64,000 nt of DNA from CAVVAL01 sp963740215 (GTDB lineage Bacteria; Actinomycetota; Actinomycetes; Mycobacteriales; Cryptosporangiaceae). The position numbers and the translations under genes are program-made. Positions within the stretch are counted from its first letter, which is position 1; each line of letters opens with the position of its first letter. The stretch spans positions 310,001-374,000 of the forward strand of contig CAVUDJ010000019.1 in assembly GCA_963740215.1 (NCBI GenBank), in the 5' to 3' direction. A model generated the notes under the pieces. That model did no database searches, was not told where the DNA came from, and saw only the letters and a program-made list of their open reading frames with translations. Positions 43,576 to 56,200 of the stretch are shown one piece after another.

Positions 43576-45197
43576 CGGCCGTGCCGGTCACGCCGTTGCG
43601 CCGTGCGCACGCGCCGGTGGCCGCATGGCAGCCGGGCGCCGACCAGCCCGCGTTCGATGCCGGCGGTATCGCCTCGGTGGCCGGTGACGTGCGAGAGCCG
43701 GTGCACATCGTCACCGGAAAAGGCCTTGGGGTTGGGCTTGCGACCGGCGGCCAGGCAATGGCTGACGGGAGCGCTGGGTTCCGCCTGCTCGGGACGCTGC
43801 CGCCGCTGTACCCCGAGTGGCTGGGCGACCGGTCGTTCTGCGAGGCACACGGCGTCCGCTTCCCGTACGTCGCGGGCGAGATGGCCAACGGCATCGCCAC
43901 GACCCGGATGGTGATCGAGATGGCCCGAGCGGAGATGCTGGGCTTCTTCGGCGCCGGTGGGCTCGCCCCCGCGCGTGTTGAAGCGGCCGTGGACGAGCTG
44001 GTCCGCGAGCTGGGCGACCTGCCCAACTGGGGCGTCAACCTGATCCACTCGCCGAACGAGCCGGCGATCGAGGAGCGCGTCGCCGAGCTGCTGATCGAGC
44101 GGAACGTGCCGATCGTGTCAGCGTCGGCGTTCATGGCGCTGACCCCGGCGGTCGTGCGGTGCGCGGTTTCCGGGCTTCGTCTCGACGCCTCAGGTCAGGT
44201 CGTCCGCAAGACCCGGGTGTTCGCGAAGGTGTCCCGGCCGGAGGTCGCGCGGCAGTTCATGTCGCCCCCGCCGGCCGAGCTGCTGAAGGTGCTGCTCGAC
44301 CGGGGCCAGCTCACGCCGGCCGAGGCCGAGCTGGCGACGCGGATCCCCGTCGCCGAGGACATCACCGTCGAGGCCGACAGCGGCGGCCACACCGACAACC
44401 GGCCGCTCGGCGCGCTGCTGCCGACGATCCTGCGGCTGCGCGACGAACTGGTGCCGGCCCACGGTCACCACATCCGCGTCGGCGCCGCAGGCGGGCTCGG
44501 CACCCCGGAGGCCGTCGCCGCCGCGTTCGGCTCGGCGCCGCGTACGTCGTGACCGGCTCGGTCAACCAGGCCTGCGTCGAGGCCGGGCTTTCCGGGGACG
44601 CGAAGGCGATGCTTGCCAAGGCCGACGTCGCCGACGTGATGATGGCGCCCGCCGCCGACATGTTCGAGCAGGGCGTGAAGGTGCAGGTGCTGCGGCGCGG
44701 CACGATGTTCGCCCCGCGCGCCGCCCAGCTCTACGAGGTCTACCGCACCTACCCCGGGCTCGACTCCCTGCCCGCCGCGGTCCGTGCCCGGCTGGAGAAG
44801 GAGGTCTTCCAGGGGCCGATCGACGACATCTGGGCGGGGACCCGCCGCCTTCTGGCGCGACCGCGACCCCGCCGAGACTGGCCCGAGCCGAAGCCGACCC
44901 GAAGCACCAGATGGCGCTCGTCTTCCGCTGGTACCTCGGCAAGGCCAGCCGCTGGGCCATCGACGGCGACGCCGCCCGCAAGTCGACTACCAGATCTGGT
45001 GCGGACCCGCGATGGGCGCGTTCAACCGGTGGACCGCCGGCACGTTCCTCGCCGAGCCCGCCAACCGGTCGGTCGTCCAGGTCGCGTTGAACCTGCTCGA
45101 AGGGGCCGCGGTCATCACCCGCGCCCACCAGCTCCGCACCTACGGCGTTCCCGTTCCCGCCCAGGCCTTCGCCTTCGCGCCCCGTAACCTGACCTGA
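43572..45197 (+). CDS. pfaD: PfaD-type trans-acting enoyl reductase of the polyunsaturated-lipid synthase (frameshifted)
   Basis: FMN-dependent enoyl reductase (nitropropane-dioxygenase fold), 542 codons, serving the PKS-like synthase encoded next. Typical PfaD stretches: HGVRFPYVAGEMANGIATTR, MLGFFGAGGLAPARVEAAVD, VNLIHSPNEPAIEERV, VEADSGGHTDNRPLGALLPT, YVVTGSVNQACVEAGLSGDA, VDYQIWCGPAMGAFNRWTAG. The frame changes near 44535, 44845, 44878 and 44992; net length is unchanged, and every segment keeps family identity. Ten bases separate it from pfaA. In this PfaD-first order the cluster resembles terrestrial (myxobacterial) rather than marine pfa operons. Confidence 0.85.
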
Positions 45198-45207
45198 GGT
45201 GTCGCAC

Positions 45208-48200
45208 ATGTCTGCTGCTCGTCCCAGCCCGCTCGAGATCGCCGTCGTCGGCGTCAGTGCCCTGCTCCCCGGATCCAAGGACGTCGGCGGGTTCTGGCGC
45301 GACATCCTTGCCGGCCAGGACCTGGTCACCGATGTCCCCGAAACGCACTGGCTCGTCGAGGACTACTACGACCCCGACCCGAAGGCGCCGGACAAGACCT
45401 ACGGCAAGCGCGGCGCGTTCCTGGACCCGGTGGACTTCGACCCGCTGGCATTCGGCATCCCGCCGAACCAGCTCGCGGCGACCGACACCGCCCAGCTGCT
45501 GAGCCTGATCGTCGCCGACCAGGTGCTGCGCGACGCCACCGGCAACCGGCTGTCCGAGCTGGACCGCGAGCAGGTCAGCGTCATCCTCGGCACCGCGGCG
45601 CTGGAGCTGCTCGCCACGATGGCCAGCCGCCTTCAGCGCCCGGTGTGGCTCAAGGCGCTGCGCGAGAGCGGTGTGCCCGAGGCCGACGCTCAGGACGTCT
45701 GCGACCGCATCGCCAGCCACTACGTGCCGTGGCAGGAGGCGACCTTCCCGGGCCTGCTCGGCAACGTCGTCGCCGGCCGGATCGCCAACCGGTTCGACCT
45801 GCGCGGCACCAACAACGTCACCGACGCCGCCTGCGCCAGCTCGCTCGCGGCGTTGCAGGCCGGTGTCAACGAGCTGGCGCTCGGCCAGGCCGACCTGGTG
45901 ATCACCGGCGGCGTCGACACGATCAACGACATCATCATGTACATGTGCTTCAGCAAGACGCCGGCGCTGTCGCCAACCGGCGACTGCCGGCCGTTCTCCG
46001 ACGCCGCCGACGGCACGATGCTCGGCGAGGGCCTCGTCATGTTCGCCCTCAAGCGGCTCGCCGACGCCGAGCGCGACGGCGACCGCGTCTACGCCGTGAT
46101 CAAGGGCGTCGGCACTGCCTCCGACGGCCGCAGTGGGGCCATCTACGCCCCGGATGCCGCAGGCCAGGCGCGGGCGCTGCGCCGGGCGTACGAGGGCGCC
46201 GGCTACGGGCCGGACACGGTCGAGCTGGTCGAGGCGCACGGCACCGGCACCATGGCCGGCGACGCCGCCGAGTTCGCCGCGCTGCGCACGGTCTTCGCCG
46301 AGTCCGGACGCCCCGAGAGCCAGTGGTGCGCGCTCGGCTCGGTCAAGTCGCAGATCGGCCACACCAAGGCGGCCGCCGGCGCCGCCGGCCTGCTCAAGGC
46401 CGTCATGGCGCTGCACCACAAGGTGCTGCCGCCGACGATCAAGGTCTCAGCGCCGAACCCGAAGCTTGGACTGGAGACCAGCGCTCTCTACCTGAACACT
46501 GTTTCGCGGCCGTGGATCCGCGAGGTTGGGGGCCACCCGCGCCGGGCGTCGGTGTCGAGCTTCGGCTTCGGCGGCAGCAACTTCCACCTGACGCTGGAGG
46601 AGTACTCACCTGTCAATGGCGGCCAGTCGCCGTGGCGTGCCCGGACGGCGGCGTCCGAGCTGGTGCTGTTCTCGGCTGGCACCACTGACGAGCTGGCGTC
46701 TCGGCTTGGCGCAGTCGATACGTCGGTGGCGCTCGCTGACATCGCTCGTTCGTCGCAGCAGGCGTTCACGGCCGGTGCTTCCGTGCGGCTGGCGATCGTG
46801 GCGTCCTCTGTCGAGGACTTGGCGGCCAAGCTTTCGCGCGCGGGGTCGCTCTTGGGCGGTCCTGCTGTTAGCACGCCGGACGGGATCTCGTACGCTGCCG
46901 GGCCTGCTTCGCGTGGTCAGGTGGGGTTCCTGTTCTCCGGCCAGGGCAGCCAGTACGTCGGCATGGGCGCCGACCTGGCCATGGAGTTCCCGGCGGCGCG
47001 CGCGGCCTGGGACCGCGCCGCCGCTGTGGAGCTGGGTGACCGCCGCCTGCACCAGGTGGTCTTCCCGGTCCCGGTCTTCAACGACGCAGACCGGGACGCC
47101 CAGCAGGCCGCGCTGACCGCCACCGAGTGGGCCCAGCCGGCGCTGGCCGTCCAGAGCCTCGCCCAGCTCGGCGTGCTCGATGCGCTCGGCATCACGCCCG
47201 ACGCCGTCGCCGGGCACAGCTTCGGTGAGCTCGTCGCGCTGCACAGCGCGGGTGCTTACTCGTTCGAGGGCCTGGTCGAGCTGGCCCGTAAGCGTGGCGA
47301 GGCGATGCGTGACGCCGCGTCGGTTCCTGGTGTGATGCTGGCTGTTTCGGCGGGGTTCGCCGAGGTCGAGGCTGCCGTGTCCGGTGTGGACGGTGCCTGG
47401 ATCGCCAACCACAACGCGCCCTCGCAGGTGGTCGTTTCCGGCACGCCTGCGGGTATCGCTTCTGTGGAGGCCGCGCTGAGTGCGGCCGGCGTGGCGTCGA
47501 AGCGGCTCGACACGGCCACGGCGTTCCACTCGCCGCTGGTCGCCCCGGCCGCCGCATCGCTGCGCGAGTACCTGTCCGGTGTCTCCATCGGTACGTTGCA
47601 GTTCCCCGTGTACGGCAACACCGACTCTGGCCTGTACCCGACCGGTCCGGACGCGATCCGCGATCGGGTCGCAGCACACCTCGCCGCACCTGTGCGGTTC
47701 GTCGACGAGATCGAAGCCATGTACGCCGCCGGTGTGCGGACCTTCGTCGAGGTCGGCGCCGGATCCGTCCTGACCGGCCTGGTCGGCAAGATCCTCGGCG
47801 ACCGCCCCCACCTGGCCGTCAGCCTTGACCGCAAGGGCAAGCACGGCGTGACCGCGCTGCACGAGGCCCTGGGCCGGCTCGCCGTCAACGGTGTGACCGG
47901 CGACTTCGACGCGCTCTGGTCGCCGCACGCGCCGGTCGTCGCCGTGGAGGACAACGGCAAACCGCGGATGATCAAGATGCTGTCGGGCGCCAACTTCGGC
48001 AAGCCGTACCCCGCGGTGACTGCGGCCGACCTGGCCGAGCGGGCGGCTGCTCCTTCTCCTGCTGCTCCTGCTGCTCCTGTATTTGCTGCTCCTGTATTTG
48101 CTGCTCCTGCTCCGGCCGCTTCTGCCGTTCCTGCTGTGCCGGTGCCGCGCTGCTCCGGCTGTGCCGGTGCCACCTGTTGCGCCTGTGCGCGTGCCGGCGC

Positions 48201-51200
48201 CGCGGGTGCCGGTGAGTGCTCCTGCAGTCGCGGCTGGGGCTGGGGCTGTCGTGCCTCCGGCCGACATCGCCGACGTGCAGGGACACGGGCTCATCATGCA
48301 GTCGGCGCCGGCCACCGAGCTGGCTCCTGTCCTCGTCGCGCCCGTGGTCCCGGCCGCGACCGGTCTCGACCTGGAGCAGCTCGTGCTCGACGTCGTCGCC
48401 GACAAGACCGGCTACCCCGTCGACATGCTCGGTGGACATATGGAGCTTGAGGCCGATCTGGGGATCGACTCGATCAAGCGGGTCGAGATCCTGTCGGCGG
48501 TTCGCCGCTCGGCGCCCGGGCTGCCCGAGGTTGACCCGGTCGAGTTGGGCAAGCTGCGCACCCTCGGTGAGATCATCGACCGTCTCCGTGCCGCGACCGG
48601 CGCCGTTGTTCCGACGCCCGCCGCAGTTGTGGCCCTGCGGCCCCTGCGCCTGTTCCCGTTCCCGCCGTTGCGCCGGCGCTCGCCGTTGCGGTGCCGGCGC
48701 CTGCCGCCGCGGTGCCGAACCGGACTGTCGGGACATTGGTCCCTTCACCGGACGCCGGAAGCAGCCAAAACCCCGACAGTTCGGCGGCGTCCGTCGATCT
48801 GGAGCAGTTGGTGCTCGACGTCGTGGCGGACAAGACCGGCTACCCGGCGGAGATGCTGGGTGGGCACATGGAGCTTGAGGCCGACCTCGGGATCGACTCG
48901 ATCAAGCGGGTCGAGATCCTGAGCGCGGTTCGCCGTTCGGCGCCCGGGCTGCCCGAGGTTGACCCGGTTGAGTTGGGCAAGCTGCGCACCCTCGGTGAGA
49001 TCATCGACCGCCTCCGCGCCGCGACCGGCGCCGTTGTTCCGACGCCCGCCGCAGTTGTGGCCCCTGCGGCCCCTGCGCCTGTTCCCGCCGTTGCGCCGGC
49101 GCTCGCGTTGCAGTGCCAGCGCCTGCCGCCGCGGTGCCGAACCGGACTGTCGGGACATTGGTCCCTTCACCGGACGCCGGAAGCAGCCAAAACCCCGACA
49201 GTTCGGCGGCGTCCGTCGATCTGGAGCAGTTGGTGCTCGACGTCGTGGCGGACAAGACCGGCTACCCGGCGGAGATGCTGGGCGGGCACATGGAGCTTGA
49301 GGCCGACCTCGGGATCGACTCGATCAAGCGGGTCGAGATCCTGAGCGCGGTTCGCCGCTCGGCGCCCGGCCTGCCGGAGGTGGACCCTGTCGAGTTGGGC
49401 AAGCTGCGCACCCTCGGTGAGATCATCGACCGCCTGCGTGCCGCGACCGGCGCCCCTGCTGCCGCGGCTGCCCGCGCCGGTCGAGCCCGTGGCTGCCGCT
49501 CCGGCCGCCGCGCCCGCGCTGATCCCGGCGCCGGTCGAGCCCGCTGTGGCTGCGGCCCCGGCATCCGGTCTCGACCTGGAGCAGCTCGTGCTCGACGTCG
49601 TGGCGGACAAGACCGGCTACCCGGCGGAGATGCTGGGCGGGCACATGGAGCTGGAGGCCGATCTGGGGATCGACTCGATCAAGCGGGTCGAGATCCTGTC
49701 CGCGGTTCGGCGTTCGGCGCCCGGGCTGCCGGAGGTGGACCCTGTCGAGTTGGGCAAGCTGCGGACCCTCGGTGAGATCATCGACCGCCTGCGTGCCGCG
49801 ACCGGCGCCCCTGCTGCCGCGGCCGCGCCGGTCGAGCCCGTGGCTGCCGCTCCGGCCGCCGCGCCCGCGCTGATCCCGCCGCCGGTCGAGCCCGCTGTGG
49901 CTGCGGCCCCGGCATCCGGTCTCGACCTGGAGCAGCTGGTGCTCGACGTCGTCGCGGACAAGACCGGCTACCCGGCGGAGATGCTGGGTGGCCACATGGA
50001 GCTTGAGGCCGACCTGGGCATCGACTCGATCAAGCGGGTCGAGATCCTGTCCGCGGTTCGCCGTTCGGCGCCCGGGCCTGCCCGAGGTCGACCCTGTCGA
50101 GTTGGGCAAACTGCGCACCCTCGGCGAGATCATCGACCGCCTGCGCGCCGCGACCGGCGCCGTTGTTCCGACGCCCGCCGCCGTTGTGGCCCCTGCGCCC
50201 GTTCCCGTTCCCGCCGTTGCGCCGGCGCCTGCCGCCGCGGTGCCGAACCGGACTGTCGGGACATTGGTTCCTTCACCGGACGGCGGAAGCAGCCAAAACC
50301 CCGACAGTTCGGCGGCGTCCGTCGATCTGGAGCAGTTGGTGCTCGATGTCGTCGCGGACAAGACCGGCTACCCGGCGGAGATGCTGGGCGGGCACATGGA
50401 GCTGGAGGCCGACCTGGGGATCGACTCGATCAAGCGGGTCGAGATCCTGTCGGCGGTGCGGCGCTCGGCGCCCGGGCTGCCGGAGGTCGACCCTGTCGAG
50501 TTGGGCAAGCTGCGCACCCTCGGCGAGATCATCGACCGTCTCCGTGCCGCGACCGGCGCCACCGCGACCCCGGCTGCTCCCGCGCCGGTCGAGCCCGCTG
50601 TGGCAGCACCGGCTCCGGCCGCCGCGCCCGCGCCGATCCCGGCGCCGGTCGAGCCCGTGGCTGCGGTCCTGGCCTCCGGTCTCGACCTGGAACAGCTCGT
50701 GCTCGACGTCGTCGCCGACAAGACCGGCTACCCGGCGGAGATGCTCGGTGGGCACATGGAGCTGGAGGCCGACCTAGGGATCGACTCGATCAAGCGGGTC
50801 GAGATCCTGTCCGCGGTTCGCCGCAGCGCACCGGGCCTGCCCGAGGTCGACCCTGTCGAGTTGGGCAAACTGCGCACCCTCGGCGAGATCATCGACCGCC
50901 TCCGCACCGCGACCGCAGTGCCGGAGGCCCCCACGCCGACCCTCGTCGAGCCGTCGAACGATGTGGAGCTGGCCAACGAACTGGGCCGGCGCGCTGTCCG
51001 CAACGTTCCCGCCTCCGCTCCAGGCTTCGCGCTCGCTGGTCTGCGGACCGGTGCGATCGCGGTGACCGACGACGGCACCGGCATCGCCGCGCAGGTCGTG
51101 GCGCTGCTGGGCGCGAACGGCATCGATGCGGACGTGCACGCCGAGATCCCGGCCGATGCGCACGGCGTCATCTTCCTGGGTGGCCTGGCGGCGGCGCCGT

Positions 51201-53209
51201 CGGTTGACGCGGCCATCCAGATCCAGAAGGACGCCTTTCGTATCGCCCGTACCGTCGCCGAGCACATGAGCGTTAACGGCGGGGTGTTCGTCACCGTGCA
51301 GGACACCGGCGGTGACTTCGGGATCAGCGGCGGCTCGCCGCAGCGCGCCTGGCTGGGCGGCATAGCAGGCCTGACCCGTACCGCCGCGCGCGAGTGGCCG
51401 GACGCGTCCGTGAAGGCGATCGACTGCCAGCGCGGTGACCGGCACCCGAGCGCGATCGCGGGAGCCATCGTCCAGGAACTGCTCACCGGCGGGTCCACGA
51501 TCGACGTCGGCCTCAGGGCCGATGGCACCCGCACCACCATCGAGGCGGTCCCCGCCGCGACAGAGCCTGGCACCAGCACGATCGACGAGAACTCCGTCAT
51601 CGTCGCCACCGGTGGCGCTCGCGGTGTCACGGCCGAGGCGCTGAAGGCGCTGGCGCAGACTCACCGTCCGAAGCTGGTGCTGCTGGGCCGCTCGCCGCTC
51701 GTTGACGAGCCGGCTCACCTGGCCGGCGCTACGGATGACCGGGAGCTGAAGCGGCTGGTCATCGACCACGTCCGCCAGTCCACGGGCAGGCCGCCGACGC
51801 CGGCGCAGGTGAACGCGGAGGTCGCAAAGGTGCTGGCGGCGCGCGAGATCCGGGCGACGATCGAGGCGATCCAGCAGGCCGGATCCCCGGTGAAGTACCT
51901 GGCGGTCGACGCCCGCGACGGGCAGAAGCTCGCAAACGCACTCGGCCAGGTAAGGAACGAGTGGGGCTCGATCACCGGCATCGTCCACGGCGCCGGCGTC
52001 CTGGCGGACAAGTGGATCGCGGAGAAGACGGACGAGCAGTTCGACCGGGTCTTCGACACCAAGGTCGACGGGCTGCGTGCGCTGCTCGACGCCACGGCCG
52101 GTGACCCGCTGACGGTCCTCTGCGTCTTCTCGTCGATCTCCGCGCACGTCGGCAACCCCGGCCAGTGCGACTACGCGATGGCGAACGAGGTGCTGAACCA
52201 GGTTGCGCACGCCGAGCGCGCCAGCCGGCCCGGCCTGCTGGTTCGGTCGATCGCTTGGGGACCGTGGGAGGGCGGCATGGTCAGCCCCGCGCTGGCCGAG
52301 CACTTCCACAGCCAGGGCGTGCCGCTGATCCCGGTGGCCGCCGGTGCGCGGGCGTTCGTCGCCGAGCTGACCGGTACGCCGGCCGACACCCACGTGGTGA
52401 TCGCGGCGGGCCAAGGAACCGGCCCGATCGACGGCAACGCGACCCAGCACTCCAAAGGTGAGATCCAGCTGAACTCGCGTTCGCACCCGTACCTCGCGGA
52501 CCACGACATCGAGGGGACTCCGGTCGTCCCGGTCGCCCTGGTGCTGGAGTGGTTCACGGCGGCGGCAAAGGCGTGGCTGCCCGAGCCTGCGGTGATCAAG
52601 GACGTCAGCGTCCTGCGCAAGATCGGCCTGGAGCGCTACACCAACGGCGGGAACCGCCTCACCGTGCAGGGCAGCCAGAGCGCAGGCACTGAGCTGAACC
52701 TGGAACTTCTCGGCGACGGCGACGCGAAGCACTACCGCGCGCACGCTGCCCCGAACCAGCAGGAACCGTCCACCTGGGACACCCCGCATGGCCTGAAGCC
52801 GGCCCGGGAAGGAATCTACGACGGTGGGATCCTGTTCCACGGTCCCAAGTTCCACGCGATCCGCGAGGTGCACGGCATCGCGGCAACGGGCGCCACGGCG
52901 ACCCTGGCCGGTGCTCGCGACCTCGGCTGGAGTGGCGCCGGCTGGCACACCGACCCGGCCGCGATCGACGGCGGACTGCAGCTCGCGCTGCTCTGGGCCG
53001 AGCACGTCCTCGGCGGCGCCTCGCTGCCGATGGGGGTCGCGGAGTACCGGGCGTACCACTCCGGCCTCTACGACGGCCTGACCCGGTGCGTCCTGAAGGC
53101 CAAGGAAGTCTGGTCGGACGGAGCCCAGTGCGACATCGCCTTCCTCGACGAGAACGGCACTGTCCGGGCCGAGCTGATCGGCGTCTCGCTCGTGCTGCGA
53201 CCGGCGTAG
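45208..53209 (+). CDS. pfaA: PfaA-type synthase subunit: KS-AT-(ACP)7-KR-DH (frameshifted)
   Basis: Iterative fatty-acid synthase subunit of about 2667 codons. KS: Cys209 (TDAACASSLAAL), His344 (EAHGTGT), second His in GHTKAAAG. AT: Ser671 in GHSFGE. After an Ala-Pro linker come seven nearly identical ACPs (48364-50917), each with DLGIDSIKR carrying the phosphopantetheine Ser. KR (about 51590-52400) has ATGGARGVTAEAL and SSISAHVGNPGQCDYAMANE. A C-terminal dehydratase-like hotdog has RSHPYLADHDIEGTPVVPVA. ATG 45208 is used; GTG 45199 is also possible. One-base frame changes lie near 48147, 48635, 49115, 49465 and 50085; comparison with sister ACP units shows each is a single C or G gained or lost. 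Chain type made cannot be read from sequence. Confidence 0.9.
48717..48784. repeat. Family B palindromic repeat inside pfaA, copy 3
   Basis: 68 bases from GAACCGGACTGTCGGGACAT to CCCCGACAGTTCGG, homologous to intergenic copies at 3174 and 37774. It encodes the linker before ACP2 (PNRTVGTLVPSPDAGSSQNP, then DSSA). Confidence 0.88.
49139..49206. repeat. Family B palindromic repeat inside pfaA, copy 4
   Basis: Identical over 68 bases to the copy at 48717, encoding the same linker before ACP3. The ends (CCGGACTGTCGGG and CCCGACAGTTCGG) pair with one mismatch, so the mRNA could fold into a hairpin between ACP domains. Confidence 0.88.
50245..50312. repeat. Family B palindromic repeat inside pfaA, copy 5
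   Basis: Differs from the two other in-gene copies at only a few bases (GTTCCTTCACCGGACGGCGG). It encodes the linker before ACP6 in the same frame. Confidence 0.88.
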
Positions 53210-53221
53210 GAGAGTAGACGG

Positions 53222-56200
53222 ATGCGGTTCGAACCCATCGCGATCGTCGGGCGGGGCGCCGTCCTGCCCGACGCACTCGACCCGGACACCTACTGGGGGA
53301 ACATCGCGGCCGGCCGGGTGTGCCTCAGCTCGACGCCGGAGGGCCGCTGGCGGATTCCGCGGGAATCCGTCATGACCACACCCGACGCGCCCGCCGACGG
53401 CACGTGGAGCGACATCGGCGGATACGTCCGGAGGTTCGGGTTCGACCCGTACGGGTATGGGATTCCGGCCTCCGAACTGGCCGGGCTCGATCCGCAGTTC
53501 CAGTGGGTGCTCGACGGTGCGCGCCAGGCGCTGCGGGAGGCCGGTCAGGACGGGCCGGCGCCCGCGGCCGGGCTGGTCATCGGCAACCTGTCGTTCCCGT
53601 CCGGCGGGATGGCCGAGTACGCAGAGCAGGTGTGGCGCGGCGGCCGGCGGCCAGACGCCCGCAACCGGTTCATGTCGGGACTCCCGGCGCACCTCGCGGC
53701 CCGGGCTCTCGGTCTCGGCGCCGGGGCGTTCGCCCTGGACGCGGCCTGCGCTTCCTCGCTGTACGCGATCAAGCTGGCCTGTGACAGGCTGCACGACCGC
53801 ACGGCGGACCTGATGGTCGCGGGCGCGGTCAACTGTGCCGACGACCTGTTCATCCACGTCGGCTTCTCGGCCCTGTCGGCGCTCAGCCGGACTGGCCGCA
53901 GCCGCCCGTTCCATCGGGACGCCGACGGTCTGGTGCCGGCCGAGGGCGCCGCGTTCGTGTCGCTCATGCGGCTCGACGACGCACTTAACGCCGGCAAGCT
54001 GGTCCTGGGTGTGATCCGGGGCGTCGGACTCTCCAACGACGGGCGTGGCGGCGGTTTCCTCGCTCCGGCCGAGGAGGGCCAGGAGCGGGCGATGCGGCTC
54101 GCGTATGAGATGGCCGGCGTGGCGCCCGAGACGGTGTCGCTGCTGGAGTGCCACGCCACCGGCACACCGGTGGGCGATGCGGCCGAGGTGCGCAGCACGT
54201 CCCGCGTGTTCGCCGCGCACCCCGGCCTCGCCGCCGGGTCGGCGAAGTCGAACATGGGGCACCTGATCACCGCGGCGGGCGTCGCCGGGCTGCTCAAGGT
54301 GGTAGGCGGCATGCGGGCCGGGATCCGCCCGGCGACGCTGCACGCTGACGATCCGACCGACGCGCTCGCCGGCAGCCCGATCCGCCTGCTGCACGAGGCC
54401 GAGGAGTGGACCGGCCTGCGCCGCGCCGCCGTCAGCGCGTTCGGGTTCGGCGGCAACAACGCGCACCTGGTCGTGGACGCGTGGCAGGAGAACGCGTTCG
54501 ACCTGCCGGTGCCGGCCGTGCCGGCGAAGGCGGAACTGCCGGCCGTGCCGGCGAAGGCGGAACAGCCCGCGCCGAAAGCGAAGGCTGATGTCGCGATCGT
54601 GGCGATCGGCGCTCGCGTCGGTACCGGCGACAACGCCGGGGATCTGCGCCGCGACCTGTTCGCCGGCACCGGTTCGACCGCGAAGCGCGACAGCATCGAC
54701 GTCGCGCTCGACGGGCTCCGTACGCCGCCACTCGACCTGAAGCAGACGCTTGGCCAGCAGCTGCTGATCCTGGCCGCCGCCCGCGAGGCCGTCGCCGGGA
54801 TCGACCTGCCGCGTGAGCGCACGATGGTGCTGGCCGGCATGGGTTGCGACCCAGAGGTGGCCCGGTACGGTGCCCGCTGGCGCGCCACGGACCCGGAGGT
54901 CAAGGACAGGGTCACGCGGCGTCCTGCGCAGCGCGGGTGTGGTCGGGACGATGCCGAACATCGTCGCGAACCGGCTCAACGCTTTCCTCGACCTGGGTGG
55001 CCCGAGCTTCACGGTCTCCGCCGAGGAGGCGTCCGGGCTGGTCGCGCTGGACCTGGCGGCCCGCGCTCTGCGCACCGGCGAGGCGGACGCGGCCGTGGTC
55101 GGTGCCGTCGACCTGTCGCACGAGCCGGTGCACCAACAGGCGCTGGTGGACCTGGGCATCGACCGCATTCCGGGTGACGCCGCCGTGGTGCTCGTGCTCA
55201 AGCGGGCAGCAGACGTCGACGAGAACCAGATCATCGCGCTGCTGGACTCCGAGGACGAAGCGCAGGTCACAATCGACACGGAGGAGCTGTTCGGCTCTCC
55301 GCACGCTGCCAAGGGCCTGCTCGACGTCGCCGCCGCGGCGCTCACGCTCCGGCACCGGGCGACGCTGCGCACCGGCCAACCGGCCGATCCCTCGTTCGAC
55401 GTCACCACCGCTGAGGTCGCTGTGACGCCGCTCCAGGGTCCTGAGCAGCGAGTGCGCCTCCGTGCCGCGACTACCGTTCCGTGGGTGGGCGACCGTCCGC
55501 CACGCCTGCACGTCTACTCCGGTGCCGACAAGGCCGGCGCACTCGCCGCCCTGGACGCCGGCCAGGAGTCGCTGGACGGCCCGGCCCGGCTGGTGCTGAT
55601 CGCTGCCAACGATTCGGAGCGGCTGTCCCGGGCGGCTGCCGCGAAAGTCTGGCTCGCCAAGGGCGGACCGCAGCCGGACGGTGTCGCGTTCCGGGCCGCG
55701 CCGATCACCGGCGAGGTCGGGTTCGTGTTCACCGGCGGGCTGGCGGCGTACCCGGGAATGGGTCGCGAGCTGCTGCTGGCGTTCCCGCACCTCATTGAGC
55801 GGATCGAGGCCGAGTCCGGCTCGCTGCGCGAGGTCGCGGGCTGGGCGTTCAACGGTCCGGACAGCGCGCCGCGCGTGGTGCTCGACCAGATCTGGGGCAC
55901 CGCGATGCTCAGCCAGGTCCACGCGGCGATCAGCCGGGAGCTGCTGGGCATTACGCCGCAGGCCGCGCTCGGCTACTCGGCCGGCGAGTCCAACGCGCTG
56001 GTAGCGATGGGCGTCTGGACCGACATGCGCACGCTCGTCCCGCAGATGGCCGCCTCAGGCATGTTCAGCCGCGAGGTGGCTGGCGAGTTCGCCGCGATCC
56101 GCCGCTCCTGGGCCAAGCAGGGCATCGTCGGCGACCGGTGGAAGAACTACCTGGTCGGCGCCGACCCGGACCAGGTCCGCAAGGTGCTCCGCGGCGAGCC

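Larger units (their letters stand above)
48364..50917 (+). repeat. Tandem array of seven ACP-coding units in pfaA
   Basis: Units begin (LDLEQLVLDVV) near 48364, 48793, 49214, 49567, 49918, 50320 and 50680 and run about 235 bases each. The encoded domains are almost identical; only the first differs clearly (GYPVDMLGG against GYPAEMLGG). Linkers are of two kinds: a repeat-derived one before units 2, 3 and 6, and an Ala/Pro/Val-Glu-Pro one before units 4, 5 and 7. This pattern suggests growth by duplication of ACP-linker blocks and gene conversion. Confidence 0.92.

Noticed and set aside
48364..50917. Regularly spaced repeats resembling a CRISPR-type array
   Set aside because: Units are about 235 bases, encode ACP domains in frame, and spacers are coding linkers.
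50774..55408. 1544-codon open frame on the minus strand opposite pfaA and pfaC
   Set aside because: High GC keeps the antisense frame open. It lacks any domain motif, while the plus strand has complete KS, KR and DH motifs.
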